DNA from: Lachnospiraceae bacterium | GTDB lineage: Bacteria > Bacillota > Clostridia > Lachnospirales > Lachnospiraceae | DNA length: 5,706 bases | Direction: 5' to 3' | Assembly: GCA_003519685.1 (NCBI GenBank) | Contig: DOWG01000275.1 | Span: 17,383 to 23,088, forward strand | Shown here: positions 1-5,702 of the stretch, piece after piece | Layout: every line of letters begins with the position of its first letter | Numbering within the stretch: position 1 is the stretch's first letter | Made by a program: the position numbers and the translations under genes | Notes under the pieces: model-generated | Seen by the model: the letters and a program-made list of their open reading frames with translations, nothing else | Told to the model about the DNA's origin: nothing | Database searches by the model: none

Positions 1-13
1 CATTTCGTGCATT
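1..13 (-). CDS. Possible 5' end of next gene in the operon (partial)
   Basis: The recD2 stop codon sits in the sequence TAATG on the minus strand, so an ATG at 13-11 overlaps it, and a second in-frame ATG lies at 3-1 (Met-His-Glu-Met). A purine run, AAAGAG, about 8 nt before the first ATG and GAGG about 11 nt before the second could serve as ribosome sites. Stop-start overlap of this kind is typical of a coupled downstream gene. Only four codons are inside the window, so no product can be named. In related Clostridia a ComF-family gene often follows recD2, but that is recollection, not something seen here. Confidence 0.3.
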
Positions 14-2225
14 ACCTCAGCTCTTTAATTCTCTCACAGAGTCCGGAATACCGGTTCTGCTCGCTCTTATTATCTATCATAAACTGCAGCATCTGTTCAC
101 TGCCCACAATGGTAACACATTTTTTGGCCCGTGTTACTGCCGTATAAAGAAGATTACGGTTAAATAGCAGCCGCGGTCCGTCAAGAATCGGCAAAATAAC
201 CGCCGGATATTCACTGCCCTGCGATTTATGAATGGTGACCGCATAGGCAAGCTCCAGTTCATCTAATTGACTGAATGCATAATCAACAAGACGGTTATCG
301 TCAAATTCCACGAGTAAATGCTCCGAAAATAAATTTATTTCCTTTATGACACCGGCATCTCCGTTAAATACACCGGTACCGGATTGAACGGCGATTCCTA
401 ATTGGTTCTTAACCTCCCAGGCCAGCTGATAGTTATTCTTAATCTGCATGACCTTGTCCCCTTCCCGGTAGATATTCTGATGGTATTCTTTCTCTTTTTT
501 ATCGCCGGAAGGCGGATTAAGGGCCTGCTGCAAAACCTGGTTTAAACGTTCCACTCCCAGCTCTCCTTTTCTCATCGGCGTCAGAACTTGTATATCAAAG
601 GATGTGGCATTCACATACTTCGGCAGCTTATTCTTTATCAGGTTTATCATAACCGCAACGATAACATTGGCCTCTGACCGCCTTAGAAAGAAGAAGTCCC
701 TGCTCTTATTATCCAGCCGTATCGGCTCCCCCGCATTAATTTTATGCGCATTTACAATAATATCACTACCCGCGGCCTGCCGGAAGATCTTAGTCAGCAT
801 AACCACATTAAAGCTATGGGATTCAATAATGTCCTTTAATACATTCCCGGGCCCGACGCTTGGCAGCTGATTGACATCGCCGACAAGGATCAATCTGGTT
901 CCGACGGATACTGCTTTTAGTAAGGAATGCATCAAACCGATATCCACCATCGACATTTCATCAATAATAAGCACATCAGTCTCCAGAGGATTCCCTTCGT
1001 TGCGTTCAAAGGAATAATTACCTTCTCCCTCGGTCAGCTTGGAAAGCTCCAGAAGTCTGTGAATTGTTTTCGCTTCATATCCGGTCGTTTCCGTCATTCT
1101 CTTTGCCGCTCTTCCCGTCGGCGCTGCAAGAAGAATATCAAGTCCTTCCGCCTCAAACAATTTAATGATCGCATTGATCGTTGTCGTCTTACCGGTGCCG
1201 GGGCCTCCGGTTATCACGAGCAGACCATTGCCCGCCGCCTCCATAACCGCCGTTCTCTGCTGCTCATCCAATGCAATCTCAAAATGTTCTTCAATCACAG
1301 CCATTTTCTTTCTTATATCCTCCGGCTGCAATTCATAGCGTATATTCAGATCATGAAGCATTCTTGCCACATTTAGTTCAATGTAGTAAAACACAGCGGA
1401 ATAAACAAGCTTCCCTGCCTCTGTCTCCCTGATCACAACTTTCTTTTCCAGGGTAAGGGCCGTAAGCTGCCTTAAGATATTTGCTTCCTCCGCGTTCAGC
1501 AAATTTTTTGCTCTTTGTATGATTTCCTTGTATGGCAGATAAACATGTCCGTCATTGCCGGCCTGAAGAAGCGTATAGAGAATGCCTGCCCGGATACGAT
1601 AATCCGAGTCGCTTCCGATCCCGGCTTTTCTTGCGATTTCATCCGCTGTTTTAAAGCCCACACCGGTAATATCCTCCGCCAGGCGGTAAGGATTCTCCCG
1701 CAGGACATCATACATTTTCTGCCCATACTCCTGAAATATTTTTACCGCCAGATTGCCACTGATATTAAACTGCTGCAAAAACAGCATAGCGTCGCGCATA
1801 TCCCTTTTTTCCGCAAACTGGGTGCAGATATTTTTCGCCATCCGCTCACTGATTCCTTTTATCTCGGCAAGCCGTTCCGGTTCCTCCTCGATAATATGAA
1901 AGGTGTCTTCTTTGAATTTTTTGACAATACGTTTTGCTAATGCGGCTCCAATCCCCTTAATCGCTCCGGAGCTCAGATATCGTTCTACAGAAACCAAATC
2001 CTCCGGTTCCTTCATATGATAGCTTTCTACCAGAAACTGCACACCATAGACAGGATGATCCGTAAAGCCGCCGGATGCGGTGAGGTATTCTCCCTCGCTG
2101 ACAAATGGAAAACTGCCAACGCAGGTCATCTCCTCCTCTTTGGTCTGTAAGCTCAATACCGTATAGCCATTGTCCTCATTATGGAATACGATTTTAGAAA
2201 CGTATCCTTCAATCTCGTCTGCCAC
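12..2225 (-). CDS. recD2: RecD2 family ATP-dependent 5'-3' DNA helicase
   Basis: Superfamily 1B helicase of the RecD2 (YrrC) type, which acts in DNA repair and replication-fork maintenance in bacteria, independently of RecBC. From the proposed GTG start the protein has 737 residues, the usual size for the family. Visible parts, in that numbering: N-terminal OB-like region from EGYVSKIVF (about 5-75); helix-hairpin-helix repeats (AIKGIGAALAKRI about 88-100, IKGISERMAK about 122-131, DITGVGFKTADEIA about 185-198); Q-like motif LDEQQ at 319-323; Walker A GGPGTGKTTT at 340-349; motif Ia APTGRAAKRM at 368-377; Walker B IIDEMSM at 420-426; motif III VGDVNQLPSVGPG at 448-460; FRQA at 481-484; motif V AVTIHKSQGSEYP at 662-674; motif VI YTAVTRAKK at 694-702. 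All catalytic motifs are intact. I chose GTG at 2225 because AGGAG lies 8 nt upstream and family homology begins four residues later. The frame stays open upstream, with alternative starts at ATG 2315 (767 aa) and TTG 2342 (776 aa). Confidence 0.95.
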   Translation of the reverse strand: MADEIEGYVSKIVFHNEDNGYTVLSLQTKEEEMTCVGSFPFVSEGEYLTASGGFTDHPVYGVQFLVESYHMKEPEDLVSVERYLSSGAIKGIGAALAKRIVKKFKEDTFHIIEEEPERLAEIKGISERMAKNICTQFAEKRDMRDAMLFLQQFNISGNLAVKIFQEYGQKMYDVLRENPYRLAEDITGVGFKTADEIARKAGIGSDSDYRIRAGILYTLLQAGNDGHVYLPYKEIIQRAKNLLNAEEANILRQLTALTLEKKVVIRETEAGKLVYSAVFYYIELNVARMLHDLNIRYELQPEDIRKKMAVIEEHFEIALDEQQRTAVMEAAGNGLLVITGGPGTGKTTTINAIIKLFEAEGLDILLAAPTGRAAKRMTETTGYEAKTIHRLLELSKLTEGEGNYSFERNEGNPLETDVLIIDEMSMVDIGLMHSLLKAVSVGTRLILVGDVNQLPSVGPGNVLKDIIESHSFNVVMLTKIFRQAAGSDIIVNAHKINAGEPIRLDNKSRDFFFLRRSEANVIVAVMINLIKNKLPKYVNATSFDIQVLTPMRKGELGVERLNQVLQQALNPPSGDKKEKEYHQNIYREGDKVMQIKNNYQLAWEVKNQLGIAVQSGTGVFNGDAGVIKEINLFSEHLLVEFDDNRLVDYAFSQLDELELAYAVTIHKSQGSEYPAVILPILDGPRLLFNRNLLYTAVTRAKKCVTIVGSEQMLQFMIDNKSEQNRYSGLCERIKELR

Positions 2226-2233
2226 TTCATCAT

Positions 2234-2238
2234 CTCCT
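2234..2238 (-). promoter_or_regulatory. Shine-Dalgarno that decides the recD2 start
   Basis: AGGAG on the minus strand is followed by an 8-nt spacer and GTG at 2225-2223. This is a better site than AAGGA (7 nt before ATG 2315), and it fits the point where recognisable RecD2 sequence begins. It argues that the palindrome upstream is normally leader RNA, not coding sequence. Confidence 0.7.
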
Positions 2239-2250
2239 GATATTTGCAAA

Positions 2251-2306
2251 AATGTCATTTCGAATAAAAATCCCATAAAACCCGGATTCCCATTCGAAAT
2301 GACATT
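2251..2306. repeat. Long palindromic element (hairpin) in the flgJ-recD2 gap
   Basis: The arms AATGTCATTTCGAAT (2251-2265) and ATTCGAAATGACATT (2292-2306) are perfect 15-bp inverted complements. Inside them, after a 3x3 internal loop, a second 5-bp stem AATCC/GGATT (2269-2273 with 2284-2288) closes a 10-nt loop. The whole forms a 56-nt hairpin. It contains no stop codon in the recD2 frame. Both arms encode similar short peptides on either strand (NVISN and FEMTF), the look of a small dispersed palindromic repeat. On the minus strand the 3' arm runs into a five-T tract (TTTTT), but the stem is AT-rich, so a terminator role is doubtful. Dispersal in the genome cannot be tested from this window. 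Confidence 0.75.
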
Positions 2307-2313
2307 CAAGGGC

Positions 2314-2342
2314 ATAATACTATCCTTTTCTGGACCAAACAA
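2314..2342 (-). promoter_or_regulatory. Possible weak SigA-type promoter for recD2
   Basis: On the minus strand TTGTTT (2342-2337) is separated by exactly 17 nt from TATTAT (2319-2314). The -10 matches consensus at five of six positions, the -35 only at three. The predicted transcript start, near 2307, falls at the foot of the palindrome, so the mRNA would begin with that hairpin. This is a pattern match only; the same bases could simply be spacer within a longer operon transcript. Confidence 0.3.
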
Positions 2343-2359
2343 ATTGATTCGATCTGAAC

Positions 2360-2686
2360 TTACGCGTTTCGTTTCATTGATTCATATAGCATCTGAGCTA
2401 TCCCGAGTTCTTCCCTTTCTGTTGCATTCTTTGCATATTCCTCATAAAGAATGTCACCAAATTGCTCTAAATAGGGATTCTTATTCTCCCTTCCCGGTAT
2501 TGTTTTCTCCATTTCCTTCATTACCTGGGTCAAAAGGTAGGCTTCAAAGCTTTTACACACTTCTTTCAGTTCTTCATCGGAAGCGTTCTCCTTCTGAAGC
2601 TTCTCCTGAAGCTGCTCTGCTTTCGTTTTATCACTTGCCATACCTGCCGCTACAGAATACATATCAGAACCTATTGCTATACTCAT
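2360..2686 (-). CDS. flgJ: Flagellar rod-binding protein, FlgJ N-terminal type
   Basis: A protein of 108 residues that matches the rod-binding domain found at the N terminus of FlgJ. The core is about residues 43-105, with the signature VCKSFEAYLLTQVMKEM (43-59) and a helical C-terminal part, FGDILYEEYAKN then LGIAQMLYESM (94-104). The muramidase domain of proteobacterial FlgJ is absent, which is normal in Firmicutes, so wall cutting for rod passage must be done by another enzyme. No signal peptide is visible; the family is exported by, or acts with, the flagellar type III apparatus during rod assembly. The ATG at 2686 is preceded by AGGGAG with a 6-nt spacer. The gene begins 10 bp after the flgG stop, consistent with its role beside the rod proteins. 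Confidence 0.88.
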   Translation of the reverse strand: MSIAIGSDMYSVAAGMASDKTKAEQLQEKLQKENASDEELKEVCKSFEAYLLTQVMKEMEKTIPGRENKNPYLEQFGDILYEEYAKNATEREELGIAQMLYESMKRNA

Positions 2687-2692
2687 CGCTCT

Positions 2693-2699
2693 CTCCCTA
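2693..2699 (-). promoter_or_regulatory. flgG stop codon overlapping the flgJ Shine-Dalgarno
   Basis: The TAG stop of flgG (2699-2697) and the SD AGGGAG (2698-2693) share bases on the minus strand. A terminating ribosome would sit on the next initiation site, which suggests translational coupling. Confidence 0.6.
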
Positions 2700-3509
2700 C
2701 CTTAAATTATTGGCCTGCTGCAGCATTTCATCGGCAGCTGTAATAACCTTCGAATTCATTTCATAAGCTCTTTGAGCAACAATTAAGTTAACAATCTCAT
2801 CCACCGACTGCACCGTAGAGCCTTCCAAGTATCCCTGACGAATCTTACTCTTCTGCAGTGCACCATCTTCTGCTTCAAGACGTGCCGCACCGGAAGCATC
2901 GGTCTCCCGCAGTAAGCTGTTCGACATTTTCTCTAGGCCGCTGGGATTGTTAAACTGCGCTAAGCCTATCTGGATACCGATCGGCATAGCATTATTATCC
3001 TCGTCCGGATAGCAGAGCTCACCAGAATCATTTATCGTGATATTCGCCGGATTATAGATCGAATCGATTATGATCGGCGAACCTGTGGTATCGAGTAAGG
3101 GATTCCCATCGGAGGTAGCAAGCGTTACGCCATTCACACCATTTGCCAGCTGGAAAGAACCGTTTCTTGTGTAAGCAACTCCTCCGTCGCGCGTTTGTAC
3201 CATAAAGAATCCATTTCCTTCCACAGCAAAATCATAATCATTGCCAGTTTCCAGAAGATTCCCCTGCGTATACCGGGAGGTTATTGCAGAATTGCGGACT
3301 CCCAGCCCCACCTGGATTCCGGAAGGCTTCGGATCGCCGTTATGATCATAGGACTGTTCCTGGATCGTTTGATATAATAATGATTTAAATTCCGCTGTTT
3401 CTTTTTTAAATCCGGTCGTATTGACATTGGCCAGATTATTGGAGATTACATCTAAATTCGTCTGCTGGGTCATCATCCCCGTTGCTGCTGTCCATAAGGA
3501 TCTCATCAT
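2697..3509 (-). CDS. flgG: Flagellar basal-body distal rod protein FlgG
   Basis: A 270-residue axial protein of the flagellar distal rod, exported by the flagellar type III apparatus and lacking a Sec signal. The N terminus MMRSLWTAATGM, then NNLANVNTTGFKK (24-36), is the flagellar rod/hook N-terminal signature; FKSLLYQTIQ (41-50) and PSGIQVGLGV (62-71) are typical of FlgG. The central D1-like region carries NDYDFAVEGNGFFMV (90-104) and YTRNGSF (113-119). The C-terminal helix (IRQGYLEGSTVQSVDEIVNL, then AQRAYEMNSKVITAADEMLQ at 245-264) is the family's closing coiled-coil segment. Length matches ordinary FlgG. GGGGG lies 9 nt before the first of two adjacent ATG codons (3509 and 3506), so the first is preferred. 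Equivalent in position to B. subtilis flhP. Confidence 0.94.
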   Translation of the reverse strand: MMRSLWTAATGMMTQQTNLDVISNNLANVNTTGFKKETAEFKSLLYQTIQEQSYDHNGDPKPSGIQVGLGVRNSAITSRYTQGNLLETGNDYDFAVEGNGFFMVQTRDGGVAYTRNGSFQLANGVNGVTLATSDGNPLLDTTGSPIIIDSIYNPANITINDSGELCYPDEDNNAMPIGIQIGLAQFNNPSGLEKMSNSLLRETDASGAARLEAEDGALQKSKIRQGYLEGSTVQSVDEIVNLIVAQRAYEMNSKVITAADEMLQQANNLR

Positions 3510-3518
3510 AATGAACTA

Positions 3519-3525
3519 CCCCCTA
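3519..3525 (-). promoter_or_regulatory. flgF stop codon overlapping the flgG Shine-Dalgarno
   Basis: On the minus strand the TAG stop (3525-3523) runs directly into the G-run used as SD (3523-3519), with ATG 9 nt further on. The shared G suggests that flgF and flgG translation is coupled, which would help keep the two rod proteins in step. Confidence 0.6.
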
Positions 3526-4296
3526 TATTTTACCAACTGAATTTACTGCCAAATCCAGTGTTTTATCGATTGACTGTATTACCTTCTGATTTGCTTCATA
3601 GGCACGGGTGACGGTGATCAAATCAACCATCTCTTTTACGGGACTTACATTGGACTGCTCGGTATAGCCCTGCCGTACCGACGCACCCGATGGGATTTCT
3701 ACCGCTCCCTCCAGCGCTTCATACATGGTATCACCATATTTTACGAGGTAATCATAGTTATCAAAATCAGAAACACGAATCGTATCAATATAGCTGCCGT
3801 CCCCGTAGATATCACCGTTCTCGTCGATGATTACCTCTGCTGCATCCGCCGGAATCAGAATCTCACCGCTTTCTCCCAGCAGGTGGTTCCCATCCTGATC
3901 CACAAGAGCCCCATCCTTCGTCATGGTAAAAGAACCATTCCGAGTATATTTCGTGCCGGCATTCCCGGACTTGTCCGTAACCGAAACAGCAAAGAACCCC
4001 TTGCCCTCCAAGGCAATATCATACGTATTGGAGGTCTGTCTTAGGGATCCCTGGTTATAATCGGTATAAACCTCCCCCAGCTTGACCCCCGGAGTCATAG
4101 AACCGATTGGCCGGTCATTATAGGCCTCGGACTCATCTCGGATCTTCAGCGTCAGTACTTCATCAAAAGATTGATTCGTTACATTTTCCTTCTTGTAACC
4201 TGTCGTCGCTGCATTTGCCAGATTATTTGCAACGATATCCAGCCGCTTTTGTTCATTCGACATTCCGGTATAAGCGGTATATAATCCTCTTACCAT
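3523..4296 (-). CDS. flgF: Flagellar hook-basal body rod protein, FlgF/FlhO type
   Basis: A 257-residue flagellar axial protein, probably the rod component that partners FlgG. N-terminal signature MVRGLYTAYTGM followed by VANNLANAATTGYKK (22-36); central SNTYDIALEGKGFFAVSV (89-106) and KYTRNGSFTM (116-125); C-terminal RQGYTEQSNVSPVKEMVDLI (208-227), then TRAYEANQKVIQSIDKTLDLA (230-250). It is clearly paralogous to the next gene but diverged in the middle. The placement directly after an mreB/mbl-like gene matches flhO in B. subtilis. FlgF versus a second FlgG is a naming question that a tree would settle; membership of the rod/hook family is certain. The ATG at 4296 has AGAGAGGG as SD with a 6-nt spacer and lies 34 bp after mreB. 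No SigD (sigma-28) box is seen in that short gap, so expression probably depends on the mreB promoter. Confidence 0.9.
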   Translation of the reverse strand: MVRGLYTAYTGMSNEQKRLDIVANNLANAATTGYKKENVTNQSFDEVLTLKIRDESEAYNDRPIGSMTPGVKLGEVYTDYNQGSLRQTSNTYDIALEGKGFFAVSVTDKSGNAGTKYTRNGSFTMTKDGALVDQDGNHLLGESGEILIPADAAEVIIDENGDIYGDGSYIDTIRVSDFDNYDYLVKYGDTMYEALEGAVEIPSGASVRQGYTEQSNVSPVKEMVDLITVTRAYEANQKVIQSIDKTLDLAVNSVGKI

Positions 4297-4330
4297 ATTA
4301 AACCCTCTCTCTTCTTTTGTAACTGATCCT

Positions 4331-5320
4331 TTAGTCTCTCTTCCCGCTTAAGAACTCAACAAATTTACCTGTTCCGATAGCTACTGCTGTCATAGGATCC
4401 TCTGCTGTCATGGTAGTAATCCCTGTCTTCTCTTCAATCAATTCTTCCAAGCCGTACAGTAAGCATCCTCCACCGGTCAGTACAATACCGCGGTCTGCGA
4501 TATCTGCCGCTAATTCCGGAGGCGTTTTCTCCAATACGCTGTGAACCGATTCCACGATCTGAGCGGTTGTCTCCTTTAACGCTTCCTCGGTTTCCTCGGA
4601 GTTGACTTCGATTGTCTTCGGAAGACCGGTAACAAGGTTACGTCCCCTGACCTCCATCGAGATGGATTCCGGTCTGCGATATGCGGATCCTATCTTAATT
4701 TTAATATCCTCTGCGGTTCTCTCTCCGATCAGCAGATTATGTTTCTTTCTCATATAGCGAATGATTGCATCGTCAAAATCATCACCGGCAATTTTAACCG
4801 AAGTACTTACAACGGTACCTCCTAAAGAAATAACCGCAATATCCGTCGTGCCGCCGCCGACATCTACTATCATATTACCACATGGCCGGGAAATATCAAT
4901 GCCTGCTCCGATTGCAGCAGCGATCGGTTCTTCAATAATGGCAACTTCCCTGGCTCCCGCCTGATAGGTTGCATCCTCTACCGCTTTCTTTTCCACTTCC
5001 GTAACTCCGCTTGGGACACAGACACTAATCCTTGGCTTACGAAATCTTTGCTTGCCAACCGCTTTCTGTATAAAGTATTTTAACATCTTCTCGGTTACGG
5101 TATAATCAGAAATAACACCCTGCCTTAATGGACGCACCGCTATAATATTCCCGGGTGTTCTTCCAAGCATCAGCCTCGCTTCTTCTCCGATTGCTTTGAT
5201 CTTATTCGTATCTCTGTCAAAAGCAACTACGGAAGGCTCCTTCAAAACGACTCCTTTTCCCTTTATATAAACTAATACACTAGCTGTCCCCAAATCAATT
5301 CCAATATCGGTGCCCAACAT
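4331..5320 (-). CDS. mreB: Rod-shape determining protein MreB/Mbl, bacterial actin
   Basis: A 329-residue bacterial actin homologue that forms membrane-bound filaments on the inner face of the cytoplasmic membrane and guides the elongation wall-synthesis complex. ATP-site motifs are complete: phosphate-1 DIGIDLGTASVLV (5-17), the connecting segment IIEEPIAAAIGAG (128-140), phosphate-2 VDVGGGTTDIAV (152-163) and the adenosine motif RGIVLTGGGCLL (277-288). The loop around RFRKP (92-96) aligns by eye with the hydrophobic membrane-contact loop of Thermotoga MreB. Ser14 replaces the Asn usual in GTANV, a mild change. Length is normal. The ATG at 5320 has AAGGAG 10 nt upstream. Context (rod genes immediately downstream) points to the Mbl branch, while the sequence has features of both MreB and Mbl; a phylogeny is needed to choose. 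mreC and mreD are not beside it, so this is not the classical mreBCD locus. Confidence 0.95.
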   Translation of the reverse strand: MLGTDIGIDLGTASVLVYIKGKGVVLKEPSVVAFDRDTNKIKAIGEEARLMLGRTPGNIIAVRPLRQGVISDYTVTEKMLKYFIQKAVGKQRFRKPRISVCVPSGVTEVEKKAVEDATYQAGAREVAIIEEPIAAAIGAGIDISRPCGNMIVDVGGGTTDIAVISLGGTVVSTSVKIAGDDFDDAIIRYMRKKHNLLIGERTAEDIKIKIGSAYRRPESISMEVRGRNLVTGLPKTIEVNSEETEEALKETTAQIVESVHSVLEKTPPELAADIADRGIVLTGGGCLLYGLEELIEEKTGITTMTAEDPMTAVAIGTGKFVEFLSGKRD

Positions 5321-5455
5321 AAAAATGTATCTCCTTTCCTTCCTATCGTATATGGTTCATCCATATTTTATAAGTAATTTTCAAATCAAATTCATAGCGG
5401 TATAAATACATACTATTTATATTTTCTTCCAATCTTTCAAAACTTAAACATACTC
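5321..5455 (-). other. mreB 5' leader
   Basis: If transcription starts just after the -10 box near 5460, mreB has an untranslated leader of about 130 nt, long for a simple operon. It holds the SD (AAGGAG, 5336-5331) and a 6-bp hairpin ATATGG/CCATAT (5350-5355 with 5361-5366) about 13 nt before the SD. It also holds a 22-codon minus-strand open frame (ATG at 5411, TAG ending at 5343) with no close SD. I recognise no riboswitch, T-box or terminator-antiterminator structure in it. Confidence 0.4.
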
Positions 5456-5456
5456 T

Positions 5457-5490
5457 ATTATATTATATACGTTTTTTCCGTATTTTTCAA
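5457..5490 (-). promoter_or_regulatory. SigA-type promoter of the mreB operon
   Basis: On the minus strand TTGAAA (5490-5485), a 17-nt spacer and a perfect TATAAT (5467-5462) make a near-consensus housekeeping promoter. A second TATAAT overlaps it 5 bp downstream (5462-5457), giving two possible registers. Directly upstream is an A/T-tract block (about 5493-5516) that resembles an UP element. This is the best promoter in the window and lies about 140 bp before the mreB start, so it likely drives mreB and the flagellar genes. Confidence 0.65.
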
Positions 5491-5588
5491 AGGAAATTTT
5501 AAAAAGTTTTAATAATCGTCAAATTTTTCAGATAATTTATGGAACCATTCCCGTAATATTCTAAATATTCTACTTTCCCGATGTCTTA

Positions 5589-5617
5589 TTGAGGGATACT
5601 GCTGTTTGTATTATAAT
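5589..5617 (+). promoter_or_regulatory. Candidate rightward SigA-type promoter
   Basis: TTGAGG (5589-5594), a 17-nt spacer and a perfect TATAAT (5612-5617) on the plus strand. Transcription would start near 5624 and leave the window to the right. A frame starting at ATG 5624 stays open for 27 codons to the edge, but it has no ribosome site and no recognisable sequence, so I do not call it a gene. Confidence 0.4.
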
Positions 5618-5638
5618 AGAAATATGCTCTTACGTAAA
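5610..5638 (-). promoter_or_regulatory. Candidate leftward promoter sharing the same -10 box
   Basis: On the minus strand TTTACG (5638-5633), a 17-nt spacer and TATAAT (5615-5610). Its -10 lies in the perfect 10-bp palindrome TATTATAATA (5609-5618), which also supplies the -10 of the rightward promoter. It could be a second, distal promoter for mreB with a leader of about 280 nt. The -35 is weaker than that of the proximal promoter. Confidence 0.35.
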
Positions 5639-5663
5639 CCTTATTTTATTAGAAAATTGCGAA

Positions 5664-5702
5664 ACTTTGCTATCAGGGTTACTATTCACACCCGGGCAAA
5701 GT
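5664..5702. repeat. Imperfect hairpin-forming inverted repeat at window edge
   Basis: ACTTTGC (5664-5670) and GCAAAGT (5696-5702) are perfect 7-bp inverted complements. Between them GGGT (5676-5679) can pair with ACCC (5690-5693), closing a 10-nt loop. There is no T-run on either side inside the window, so it is not an obvious intrinsic terminator. It may be part of a dispersed repeat or of the tail of a structured RNA whose remainder lies outside. Confidence 0.35.

Noticed and set aside
927..1940. Plus-strand open frames of about 140-150 codons inside recD2
   Set aside because: They are antisense shadows of intact helicase motifs, with low-complexity, unrecognisable products and no ribosome sites of note.
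2251..2306. Palindrome as a Rho-independent terminator between flgJ and recD2
   Set aside because: The stem has few G/C pairs and an internal loop, and the minus-strand T tract is only five bases with two of them in the stem. Partial termination is possible but not supported enough to call.
2170..2766. Plus-strand open frame of 198 codons crossing the recD2 start, the palindrome and flgJ
   Set aside because: It is antisense to two well-supported genes, has no family resemblance, and is open largely because of the codon use of the opposite strand. The NVISN/FEMTF peptides in it come from the palindrome.
4297..4330. A flagellar sigma (SigD/sigma-28) promoter between mreB and flgF
   Set aside because: The 34-bp gap has no TAAA-type -35 with a GCCGATAA-like -10; it is mostly the SD region.
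4331..5320. Ser14 in the MreB phosphate-1 motif as a sign of loss of function
   Set aside because: It is a conservative change in a motif that is otherwise complete, and all other nucleotide-site motifs are intact.
5549..5580. Short direct repeats (TTCCCG twice, AATATTCT twice) upstream of the mreB promoter
   Set aside because: Only 6-8 bp in AT-rich DNA; within chance expectation and not clearly an operator.
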